DNA of 64,000 nucleotides from Fusarium oxysporum f. sp. lycopersici 4287 (Eukaryota; Ascomycota; Sordariomycetes; Hypocreales; Nectriaceae): NCBI RefSeq assembly GCF_000149955.1, contig NC_030993.1, forward strand, positions 1,769,048 to 1,833,047, read 5' to 3'. The notes beneath the pieces are model-generated. The model was given only the letters and a program-made list of their open reading frames with translations. It had not been told where the DNA came from and did no database searches. The position numbers were made by a program, and so were the translations under genes. Shown one piece after another: positions 45,354 to 56,569 of the stretch (positions are counted from its first letter, which is position 1; each line of letters opens with the position of its first letter).

Positions 45354-48300
45354 CCCTGAGAGACTGAGAAAAGCGAGGCCGGCACCAACACCTTTTGATG
45401 TCGTTGTTTGGATATATCAAGGCCCAAGGGCGCTAAGTAGGGCACATCCTGTAACAAATTGAAGAAACCAAAAGCAGCAGGGTGACATTGAACGTGACCT
45501 GACGAACTACAATTCTCCATCTGATGCTGAAAATCTACCGACAAAGGGACGCAAGAAAGGAAAAACTCAACGTCTTGATGCTTAGAAAAGTAGTTTCGTA
45601 TGAACTGAGAAGGCTCCTTAGCTAGTGTCGGCACCAGCAGGCATGAGCTTGAACAACGTCTCTGATCAGACACAGTTCGAACCATTGCCAGTGTTATCAC
45701 TATCAACAAATCTTGACGGTTTCTCACCTCCGTTTCAGTGTTGCTAGTGTTGCCCTTCAACATTGCGATGCGACAGCAAAGGAAGCACAGCTGAGTAACT
45801 CTGCCCTGACACGACCGAGGTTATCACGATATTATCCGGAACGAAGACCGACTTCCCGATGATATCTAAGTTGCGGCGCCCAATACAGATACGGTTTTCA
45901 TAGGCTGTTTCTCAACCCCGCATTTGCACCCGGATCGAAGTGGCTGCCACCTCGTGCAAATCGTTTGGGGACCCCGGATTTTGAAAGCTCGGTCAGATCA
46001 AGGAGCTCAAAGTGTTGGGCCGACTCGAGTTGATGAGTGGTCCTGGAATGATGTAACTATCATTGAATCCGGCGAGTCAGGTACACATGTGTTTAAATAG
46101 GCTTGGATCTATTCCATAAGTGCCAAGTTAGCATACTGCACCGTAGCCTTATTATCAAACTTTCTTTCCTGGACTCGGTAACATCCCGGCGGAATGAAAA
46201 GGGTGGGCTCGGCTCATACGCGGTGTGTGACGAAGGGTCAACCCCACGGGGAAATGAAGCCTCATGTCTATAACGCGGGGGTAAAAGCTAGCCAAAGGAC
46301 AATTCGAGTACCAGTATCAATCATCTACTCTAGCGGTCTGCACCTGCAGGGGGCAGAGCGCAGACTGGCTGAATGCTTGCATGATTGGGGGTAGATAATA
46401 TTCATGGTGTACAGGGTGCCCAGGTTGTATGGTGGAGTGAGTCTGGAGTCTCCACGAGCTCAAGTTCCAATGCAAAGAGGCCCGGTTGCCCATGCTGAGC
46501 TGGTAAATGACTGACTCCAGTTGAGCTTGATGAGCAAATGAGCATGGTCATGTCTTCTGAGCCTGGGCCTGGGAGCGAGATCCAAAGTCTAGACTACCCC
46601 ACACGCACCGACCATCAATCCCCGCACCTCCACAGATCCCAGCACTCGCTTGTCTGATCTCAAAACCTCCACTACCTATTAGTTACTATTAGCAAATACC
46701 AAAAACACCTACCGAACCTATACTGTGTATCCGAACTTGGCAAATGTCCCCGGGAGAATTTCTAAAAGGGATGATTTAAGCGCATCCGAGGAGAAGCGAA
46801 ATCGGTTCCGCTCTTTAACTCGGCGATTCTATTGTCTCTAGGCATGCGAGACATGATCTATTCAAGCTGGTGCTGGCTGACAGACAACGCGAGGCTGGCT
46901 GACGTTGAACAACCAATGGGGATACAGCATCATATTCCTGTCTCAACAAAGTGCGAGAGAAGACACTCAACACGTCGATGTTAGCAGGGACCCTTGACCT
47001 TGACTGTAGGCTGATCACCACATTCTTGGGGGTGTTGCAGACAGCATCGTTGCAGCTATGTAAAGGCAGGTCTAGGACGGAAGCGGAGCCGATGGGGAAG
47101 GAGAGTTTGGGAAGAGTTGGGAATTTCCTTCTCGCTTGCAATGCAGTTGGATTGTGTTAGTCATTGCGCAATAGGGCGGACAACTACCTTGGATTCCGGA
47201 TCCCCAAGTGTGTGTCTTGTAGATCTATAAAAACCCGCACATCAAGATCAGATTTTGGCGGTAAGTTTTGTTGCTGTTGGAAATCTTGATTCCTACCTTT
47301 TTACTGCCAGAGGCTGCAATTTTGTGTCAGTGAAACAGCAGTATTTTGTTGATAGTATTAAGAATTCGATCTTCCTGGTAAAACAGTGTGCTTAGAGAGG
47401 GCTGATCTGGTGTTGCTCAAGTTCCTTTGCTCCGCATCAGCCCTGTCTCCGCTTCCCACCCTGAACTTAGAAGTGATTTTCTTTCCGTAACGTTTTCTCG
47501 TAGCGCCTTTGATCTCCAAAGTAACGGCGCGAAAGGCGGCAGTGAGGAGGAAAACAGGAGTGGCTGTGATTGGATAAGCTACGTTGAAATGTACATCGCC
47601 CGGGCGAGTTGAAGAGGTTGTCAGTGTCAGTGGAAAGTAATTTTACGAGGTAAGCTGAAGACGAAGAGTCCTATCACGTGTAAGCGAATCACTTCAGATA
47701 AGGAAGGCGCCTTGAAGAAAATCACATCAAGGCAAGTGCATAGTACCTTCCGGTTGTGTATGATGAAGGCAAGAAAGGTAGGTAGCTTAGACCATGAAGC
47801 CTCCAGGGCTGTTAAACATTAGCACCTCCGTGTAGAATATTGGCCGAATCAACTCCGATATCGAGTTGTTTCACTAGAAATTTCTAGGATTGTGTAAAAC
47901 TAAGCTAGACTCGGGACATGTCTGTTGAGGATTTACCTCCCAAGACAGTTGACGGACCGACTATATGCGCTCAATCAGCAGTCAAACTCTCTCAGTGCCA
48001 AAAAGGACGGTCAACATTGTGTAAGTCGGCGGCGGGAAACGCGATTTTCCGCCGAATTTGTGTGTATCCGCCTGGAAACAGAAACTGGGCCCCAACTGAC
48101 ACGGATCTCAACCACCAAGGATAGACCTGCCGTAACCAGATAGCCTGTCTTGAAGTCTGCAAGGGCTCTTATGATTGGCTCGGAAGGGAACTAGAAAATC
48201 CTGGTTGCAGGGGTCAGGGTGGACAGGTCCTTTGCCCCAAACCCCCCATGGGGCGAGTGCTCCCCCCGCATATACCGGGCGGTACTTGGAAGGTACGTTC

Positions 48301-51266
48301 GGGTAGGAGCCGTGGAGAGGTCTGGAGATGGAAAATATTCAGGGACTGACTTGGTTGTTGAACTTTTTCTTCAAGGCTTTGTAAACATGTCTATTGTATC
48401 GGATAGCCTCTTACTTACGGTTGCACTGGAGACGGTGCCGCCACGATAGCTGAGATGAATCGTCATCACAAGTTTGCAACCGGTCGAATCCTCCCGACTT
48501 ATGTCCCGTTTTACATGTGCCTGGGCTGTCGATAAACCGCCCTTGCTCGCTTGTGGCTGACAATGATAAATCACCTTCAAGACTTCACTTCCACGCCTCA
48601 CAACTCTGACACATGCCCAGGATGGCTTGGCAATACTGAGTGGGTGAGAGTTAACTTGGCTGCCCAAGCTGAGTTGGCACAGACGAGACGATAGTGAGAC
48701 TGTTCAGAGGGCGATGACGAGATTCACCAAGCCTTGCGTACGCCTCAGCACGCCGTAGCCTTGGCTACTGAGGTTATTTGAACAAAGACCTGACTGACTT
48801 GAGCTTGGCCCAGCCGTTTCTCTTCGAGGTTGCCAATCATCAGGTTGGTCTGGCGTCAGTCAGGAGAAGACGGCAAGACACTCCGTTTATTCCGTGTGTG
48901 CGCGCCTATGAACGCAGGGCATTCACCGGAATCATCTATCTATGCCGTCTCTGTCCGTTCGCCAGTACGGAGTACTAGACGGTACCATCATGATCGCCTT
49001 TTGAAAGTGCTTTTTGTGCCTTCGCGGCTGACTTTCCTTTCTTTTTCCTATGCTCTTTGTTTCTCTGCCGCTTTGTGGCTTGCATTTTGGGCAGATTCAG
49101 TGGCTCCTTAGAGATCCATTCCCACAGATTGATGCTGTCCACTCACACTCCCCACACTGGGTTGAGTTGGGAATAGGGAATAGTGTCGACTGTCAAGTCG
49201 GTTCAAGTTGCATTCATTTTACGTACGAGGCAACTTGGTATCTATCCCATCTTTGAGTATGGAGTAGGTACGATATATCAATTTCGGTCTAACATCGCCC
49301 GACTCTCAATCCAGACTCCTGATTCTTACAGTGAGGCTTGGCACGATCAGGAACGCTAGGTATGCTAAGCCAAGGTAGACAGCTCCGCCGCACCCATGGA
49401 TGTCTTCACAAAGTCCTTAAAGTATCTCTTAGTAGCTTATCACCTCCAATTTCCCCGCCCTGGCCCTTGCGCCCGCGCTACGCCAGCATACCCTGTCCGA
49501 CCTGAAGGTCGCAGCAGCAGCCCGAGGATTTTCCTACACCTATCCTCAAGCGTTATCCGAACCGATACAGCACCTAGGACAGTTTGAGGTGCTATAGTTA
49601 CGCACAATCCGTACTGCAACTCTCAGTGCGGATACGTACCTTGCCACACCATTCCTGTTGGGTTTGTCTCCTCTCTCTCCCCTCTTCACCCTGTTTTCGC
49701 CACGTCTTGTCGCTCTTTTCTGCTTCCACGCCCCCTGTTGTCTTGCTCTGGGCGCATCTACGTGGCACCGAATGCTAAAGCTGTCCTACAGCAGGCACAA
49801 AACCCAGGCGCTACACCTTACTCGGTGTACTCCGCCCACCGCCGAGTTGAGTCGTTCACCAGGGACATGACTGTGCAGCAAGCTCTTGGTTGACTTGGGT
49901 CGAGACCTTTGCGTATGTCCTCGAGCATTTGGGTTATTACCAACCCCCAACAAACAGGGACAATGCAGTTGATGGGAAATGTCGCTCCAACACGGTGCAG
50001 CAGGTACTGAAGGCCATGCGAATGCACTATCTCGTCATGAACCCGCATTTACGCCATCTTGGCTGATCCCGGTGCCAGTGCCAGTTCCTCGGGTGTCTCG
50101 CCGATGCGATGACTTACACCGTAAACTTGACACACACACCAGCCATTCTGGGTTCTCCATCTTCTCCATGTCCGGGGCAAACCCCTCCTCGCTTGATGAG
50201 CGGTACTTCTCCGTGGTTTTGACGTTTTGCCTAGTTAGACACTTGTTGTTCCTGTTTTCTCCTCTTTCACGTTCACATTATCCGCCTTTCACACTTACAT
50301 GGGCAGGTTCCCCGATTGAAAAATTATACATCAATTGATCTGGGCGATGAAAATGAAGAACGATTTCAACGCTTGAAGGATTTGAAAGTGATAGACATAC
50401 GCAATATCCATATTCAAGTCTCGGAGCAGTCTTCCGAGAACATCGTTCAGCGTTGCTGCTCACCTTCATACCACAACCACAATCACAAGTAGACCACCAC
50501 AAGAACGACAAAACTTGATAAGATCTGGAAGGACGGTAATGTGCAACAAGCACAGAACAGCACAGCCTAGCACACCAAATCACAATACATATCTCTAGGT
50601 GTACATACGCACGCTTAACACCAACCCCCAGTACCGACCTTACCTTGGTTATCGGCTCGAGTGGGGGAAACAGCCGAGATATTGTGCAGTATTGTACAGT
50701 ACTGACTGAATGTAGTGCACGAGAGGGGAAGCGCTAAAGAGAAAAGGGTGTTTTCGTCTTTTTGAGGCTTGACCTTGACCTTCCTTGACCTTGTCCACTC
50801 CATCTCATCCCATCCAGCTCCTTGGATTTCATTCACTCTCCTTGGCTTAGGCTTGGCTTGCTTAGGCGTCTCTATACCCCCAGTCAACTCCTACTGGACT
50901 TCGTTTCTCCTCCCCCGTTCTTCCCGCCCACCCCATCCCCCCATCTTCTTGTCATCCACCCCGTCTCTCCCGCGGAAGGCAAACCAAAAAGCAAGCCTCC
51001 TTCTTACAGTAGCAGTTCACGGGCCACCGTCTATTTTCTCCTCCACATGCCATGCTCTACCCTTAACGCACCCCGCAATCTGCCTGCATCTATCTTTCCC
51101 CAGCTCCAAATCCAGGTCCAAATCCTAATCTTTCTCTCCATCTCCATCTATCTAGCTATCTATCTGTTCTGTCTCTTCCTCTACTTCTCCCATCCCCACA
51201 CTTTGATATCAAGAATCAGACGTGAAACTGAATCAAGGACTTGCTCTTTGAGCATTCACCTTCACA
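45354..51266. other. 5.9 kb intergenic region upstream of the C2H2 factor
   Basis: The largest gene-free stretch in the window. Many frames of 60-175 codons occur on both strands, but none shows a domain, plausible introns or coding composition. The last 500 bp (about 50760-51260) are markedly pyrimidine-rich on the + strand, as in leaders of highly regulated fungal genes. The interval probably holds an extended promoter and leader of the C2H2 factor and possibly noncoding transcripts; the sequence alone does not decide. Confidence 0.45.
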
Positions 51267-54200
51267 ATGCTTGCCATTCAGTCTATGGAAGGCCCTCCTC
51301 GTCCACTTCCTGGCCCTCCTCCTCCCCTCGTCGGGCCAGAGCCTACTGAAGTTCGCCAACCAAAGCCCAAGACTCTACCCTGCAAGTACTGTAGCAAGCG
51401 GTTCAGGTTCGTTATCTGTTGTTGAACAAGAGTCAGAGTAGTATACTGATAAGATCTTCTAATGTTTAGACGTGTCGAACATGTTCAACGCCATGAGCGC
51501 ACCCATACCAAGGAGAAGCCATTCTCATGTGGTTGGGATCGCTGCGGAAAGACATTCGGACGAAGGTACGTTTATTCTAGTTACGCTATATACCCCGTCT
51601 CTCAGGCCGTCCCACCTGGCACTCATAAACAGTACTCACCACTCACTCATCCACACATTTTTCAAATCTTGTCATCTCCGCTCGTCCTCTTTCTGTCTTT
51701 CCTTTAATGTGTCATCCCAGTTGGGGCTCTCCTGTCACTCCAGTTTTGTCGTCAAATACACATGCTTACATGGATATTAGAGACCTCCTCGTTAGGCACG
51801 AGAAGCTCGTGCATTTAAATGAAGGTAGCAAGGACAACAACCGACCTAGGAAGTTATCGTCCAATACATCCTCGGCTTCACATAAGAGTTCCATCTCTGA
51901 AGGTCAGATAAGCAATGAGGCTCTTGGACAGCAACATCTAAATGTATCGCGACCTCCGCCACCACAACAACCACTCCCGCAGCCACAACAGTTCCACCAT
52001 GGTCCTCCACCAAATACCCAACAAGGCCCTCAGGATCCCCGGACTCAGCCCCGAACTGCAGCTTGTAATCTTGACCTCCTCTCTGATGCAGCCCTTGCGA
52101 GCTCAGTGACACCTGTCCAGAGAAATGTCAATGCAGCGCCTCTTCCACCACATTCACCAGATTCCCGAAGAAAGAGTAGCTATGGAGAGTCCATCGTCGC
52201 ATACACAACGGAGCGACCCCGGGAAGATCAGCCTCTGGGATCCGGATATGTGCCTCAACAACTCCCTACTGGCTCCTACGATGATTATAACCCTTTCCTT
52301 GACGAGTTGACCTCGTCGTCACATTTCTTACCTCCAAATTTTGAAATCGAACAGCAGATGATGTATTCTCGGAGCCAAGGACCTTCTCAGAGAAGATCAT
52401 CAAAATCGTCCTTTCTGCCAGGCCGCTTCCCTCCGATGCAAACTGAGGCCCGAGATCCTGCAGACCCTGCCGCTCGGGGTATCGACGAAGCAGCACGACA
52501 GTCAGCCCTTCGTATCTCAGTATCCGACCACACTGTGATTAAGAACAGGCTGGATGAGTTCTCGGCTGTTCTACCCAATGACTTTGTGTTCCCGTCCAGG
52601 CACACATTGACCAGATTCTTGGAAGGATATATCAGCGGACTTCACGAGCATCTGCCTTTCCTTCATCTTCCAACCTTTTCACCCGCCGAGGCCGCTCCCG
52701 AGTTGTTGCTTGCTATCCTTGCCGTGGGGGCCCAATATCGCTTTGAGAAGAATAGAGGCTATGCCCTTTGGTATGCTGCCAAGGCTGTCGCGATGGAGCA
52801 GATCCGAAGAAGGCGCATTTCGGAGGTTCACGCTTTATTACCGACTGCTTCTGCTTACAGTCCCCATTCCACGAGGCCCTCGCCAAGTGCCACATATCGC
52901 CACTCGTTTGCATCTGCACAGTCAGAGCGACCTACAACACAGGATACTCACCGAGAGCCATAGTAAGTCTCATCTTGGTCTATATGAAGCTCAATTTTAA
53001 CTGTGTTTAGTTCTCCAAATACTCCCCAGGCTCGGATTGAGACCATCCAAGCAGTTCTACTTCTATTCGCGGTCGGTCTTTGGGGTGTGCCAACTATCCT
53101 TCATGAAGCGTTATCACTGCAGAGCAATTTGGCAATTCTCATTCGAGAAGAAGGCCTTGTGGCGGAAGTCAACCAGAGTGCTGTTAACGACTGGGAAACC
53201 TGGATTCGACTGGAGACAGCCACAAGGACGAAGCTCGTTGCTTATTGCTTTTTTAATCTTTGCAGCATTGCCTATAACATGCCGCCATTGTTGTTGACGT
53301 CCGAGTTGAACCTCTTGCTCCCTCAAAGAGGTAAGCTTTGGAGGGCTGAGACAGCTTGGCAATGGCAGGAAATGCGACAGTCGACGCCAATGATCGAGCT
53401 CACCCTGCATGACGCCTTCTCACGACTTTTTGGCAGAACAAATCAAGGACTTCCCCAACATTTGTCCTCACTGGGAAGCTATGTTCTCATCCACGCCCTC
53501 ATCCAGCATATCTATCTGTTGAAGCAGACCTCTTTCGCAACTGGTCTGCCATATAACATTCACCGAACCATGAAACCCGAAGATGTCGAGGAGGTTACGC
53601 AAGCACTGCGTGTATGGCAGACGAGTTTTGAAGATCAGCACCAGCTCAGGGCAGCGGAATCGGGACATTACAACGCATCGGACTCGAATGTGGGAGGAAC
53701 CTTGGATTACACGGCCACAGCGCTACTGCGACAAGCCTACATCCGACTCTATACCGATGTCACGCCCTCAACCGCGCTCGAGACCATGATGATCTCGCAG
53801 GTGGCTCTGCACATGTCGATTATGTGATAAGAGGGCGTCTGGTGTTGAGCAAGAACAAACGAGGAGAGCACAATGAAGATGGCCAGAAGCTGGATACCAG
53901 GCATGAGACACTGCAGTCCGGTGGGAAGAACCCATTGGATGTTTCCAGTCTGGTTTCTCAGAGTTCCAAAGCATACCCAGGCCGCGATGATAATGTCTTG
54001 ACTTGATTGCTAACTCAATCTCATAGTGTGCAATTTTGAGTGTGCCATTTTAGTATCCAAGTGGCTACTCACGATTGCGGCGATTGGGCCGCACGAGGCT
54101 CCCGCTTCACCCGAGGAGAAAAACCTATTGGATATGGTTGGACGGATGCTTGATGAGACTGAATTTGCGGTTCCGCCAATCGACCCATCTCTTTCGGGGC

Positions 54201-54406
54201 AGAACGAGGTGCCATCAAGCGACAGTGCTAAGTTGCGACAACTCGCTGTTGCAGTTGTGCGACTTTGGGCAGAGACTTTCAAGGGAACACATATCTTTGA
54301 GATTGTCAAGGTTATGGGCCAGAGTCTTGATGCATACGCTGATCTAATCGAGAAGCCGAGAGACAGAAGTCCGCCGGTTCGGTTGCTGGAGCCAAACATC
54401 AACTGA
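51267..54406 (+). CDS. C2H2 zinc-finger transcription factor with fungal regulatory domain; reading frame interrupted near the C-terminus
   Basis: Exons are 51267-51406, 51470-51565, 51781-52962 and 53011 onward. Introns are 51407-51469, 51566-51780 (unusually long, 215 bp) and 52963-53010. Two zinc fingers are split by the first two introns: Cys39/Cys42/His55/His59 in PCKYCSKRFRRVEHVQRHER, and Cys67/Cys72/His85/His90 in FSCGWDRCGKTFGRRDLLVR. A Gln/Pro/Ser-rich linker follows. The fungal transcription-factor regulatory domain begins near residue 290 (VIKNRLDEFSAVLPNDFVFP, GYISGLHEHLPFLHLPTFSP, ETIQAVLLLFAVGLWGVPTI). The frame runs to TGA at 53825-53827, giving 744 residues ending shortly after TDVTPSTALET. 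A clear continuation of the same domain (NFECAILVSKWLLTIAAIGP to EPNIN) begins at 54027 after a good branch and acceptor (GCTAAC, CATAG). No in-frame GT donor upstream can reach it. Either the gene is truncated or mutated here, or the assembly has an indel. Confidence 0.75.
53806..54026 (+). other. non-coding-looking gap inside the C2H2 factor's regulatory domain
   Basis: Between the TALET block and the downstream NFECAILVSKWL block, about 70-80 residues of regulatory domain are expected. Instead the frame hits TGATAA at 53825, and the other two forward frames give hydrophilic, unfamiliar sequence (for example RDHDDLAGGSAHVDYVIRGR). The last 20 bp look like a genuine intron end. This may be a diverged segment, an indel or a long intron with an unusual donor. 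Confidence 0.5.
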
Positions 54407-55312
54407 AAGGGTATCGACTGGAGGGGAGGCTAACAGGATAATATGACGACCAGCAATGGTACTGAAGGAAACGACAATCTTAGGGATTTCAGGCGTCTGG
54501 TTTGAGGGAATATGGACAACAGGCAAGATGCTAACACGCCATCTATTGAAAGATGCCGGTCCTGGCTGGGAAAACGAGGGATATCATGATATGGGTTATT
54601 GTATACATACGGCGTTTTATGGATGACTTGTTGTGTCAATTGATTGGAAAGGCATATTTTGAAGAAGTTGGCGTTTGATATGAAGGGCAGAAGAGGGTCC
54701 AGTGGCTTCAATGCCAGCTACAGTAGTGATTATAAGAGAGAGCTTTTTATTCTGCGAATCTTCTGGAGATCACTCACCTTCCATGTAACACGAGATGTGA
54801 AGCAAGGCTTAAGAGAAGACAAGACCACAAGAGCCATGCTAGCCATTTATGACGAGACTAAAACGATCTAAAATTGTGACACCCTGAGATTCTGTTTAAA
54901 TCTTGAGTTTCTCCAAGATCAGTCTGCAACGGTTGGATTGACTATTCCCCGCAAAATTCAAAGATGTAAGATCCATCTTGGATTGAGTTGAATGCAAGAT
55001 CCACATCCACATGTGAAGAAAAAGGAGGGGCCGAGCCGACTCATTCAAGCTAAGAGCGTGGGGAAATTAGTGGAGACCAACGTGCATCATACCTCGGCAC
55101 CTTTTAAGGGACATACCGAGCGAGAATGGTCACGTACGCACGTCTTTGGACAAGCAGCCTCGGGCCATTTTCTTTGACTTATTTCTTGTTTGAGCTTGAT
55201 AATATATCATAGACATAGATACCATAGACGTAGAATTTCTGCCACTCTTCTCTTCTTTCACTTCATCTTTAGTCATTTCTTCACCACCAAGAACCATCAG
55301 CCATCAGCAATC
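54407..55312. other. intergenic, C2H2 factor to nitronate monooxygenase
   Basis: 906 bp without a supported gene. The right half holds two CCTCGG boxes, and just before the start a CT-rich leader. Confidence 0.55.
55092..55163 (+). promoter_or_regulatory. two CCTCGG boxes upstream of the nitronate monooxygenase
   Basis: CCTCGG at 55092-55097 and 55158-55163, about 220 and 155 bp before the start codon, in the same orientation. The motif is the reported core of FarA/FarB-type sites in fungal fatty-acid oxidation and peroxisomal genes. The downstream protein ends in SKL, so regulation with the peroxisomal set is plausible but unproven. Confidence 0.35.
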
Positions 55313-56409
55313 ATGCCTTTTGCGACAGAACTCACCAAGCGACTCGGCATTAGAGGTCTGTACACCCAATCCCATAGCCTCGACTCTCATACTGACCATC
55401 TCCAGTGCCCGTCGTCCAAGGCGGTATGATGCACGTAGGCACCGCCGACCTCGCCTCAGCCGTCTCCAATGCCGGCGGCTTGGGCATCATCACTGCCCTC
55501 ATCTTCCCCACGCCCGAAGACCTGCGCAAGGAGATCCAACGCTGCCGTACCCTCACCAAGAACCCCTTCGGTGTCAATATCACCCTTCTTCCCGCCATGG
55601 TGCCCCCGAACTACGCCGCCTACGCTCAGGCTATCATCGACGAGGGAATCAAGGTCGTCGAGACGGCAGGAAACTCTCCCGGCCCTGTTATTTCGCAGTT
55701 GAAGAAGGCCGGCATCATTGTTCTTCACAAGTGCACCACGATTCGCCATGCCCAGAGCGCCGTTAAGCTTGGCGTCGATTTCCTCAGTATCGACGGTTTT
55801 GAGTGCGGTGGACACGTTGGCGAGAGCGACATTACAAACTTTATCCTGCTCAGCAAGGCCCGTCAAACTCTCGGTGTTCCCTTCATCGCCAGTGGTGGCT
55901 TCGCTGATGGTTACGGACTCGCAGCCGCGCTATGCCTCGGCGCTTCTGGAGTCAACATGGGAACGCGATTCATGTGCACGGTCGAAGCTCCAGTGCACCA
56001 GAAGGTCAAGGAGGAGATTGTGCGCGCGGACGAGACCGACACGACACTTCTCATGCGCAGATGGAGAAACACTACCCGACTCTTCAAGAACAAGGTTGCC
56101 CTGGAGGCTCTCGAGGTCGAGAAGAAGAGTGAGAAGGGCGAGTTTGCCGAGATTGCGCCGTTTGTGAGCGGTAAGCGAGGAAAGGAGGTCTTTGTGAACG
56201 GCGATACTGAATACGGCGTAAGTTTATACCTTGAGCTGAGACGAGGATGCGATGACTAACACAGCTCGCAGGTTTGGACAACTGGCCAGGTTATCGGCTT
56301 GATTCATGATATTCCTACATGCGATGTCCTTGTTCACAGAATTGAGAAGGAGGCGGAGACAGCGTTGAAAGAGAGACTCGCGCTTCTGGTGCCCGAGTCA
56401 AAGTTATAG
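55313..56409 (+). CDS. nitronate monooxygenase (2-nitropropane dioxygenase family), probable peroxisomal
   Basis: Three exons (55313-55355, 55406-56217, 56272-56409) encode 330 residues. Introns are 55356-55405 (GTCTGT, ACTGAC, CTCCAG) and 56218-56271 (GTAAGT, ACTAAC, TCGCAG). The family oxidises nitronates with FMN, protecting against propionate-3-nitronate and related compounds. It adopts a TIM-barrel. Visible blocks: VPVVQGGMMHVGTADLASAV, SNAGGLGIITALIFPTPEDL, NPFGVNITLLPAM, DGFECGGHVGE, VPFIASGGFADGYGLAAALC and GASGVNMGTRFMCT. The last two form the phosphate-binding region for FMN. The C-terminus is SKL, a canonical PTS1, encoded only when the last short exon is included. A few fungal members are reported as peroxisomal or fatty-acid induced; localisation here is inferred from the tripeptide. 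Confidence 0.94.
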
Positions 56410-56569
56410 AGCTAGAGGATACTAGACTTGCGAGATTTTGTTTAGAACTTGTATAAAGATATGCTGTTTATGTTTATTGAAGAAAGAATTGCAAGCGATT
56501 TTAAAAACCGTGCCCTGTCTATGAATGAGTATGCTCTCTCTAATTCTATACACACGCGTCTTCGAAATC
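56410..56569. other. short convergent gap
   Basis: 160 bp between facing stop codons of the nitronate monooxygenase and F-box genes. The 3' untranslated regions probably overlap. Confidence 0.6.

Noticed and set aside
53768..53974. Possible inversion inside the C2H2 factor's regulatory domain
   Set aside because: The reverse strand of the gap is open for 68 codons, and I compared it with the expected domain, but the resemblance was only a few scattered residues. An indel or diverged segment is simpler.
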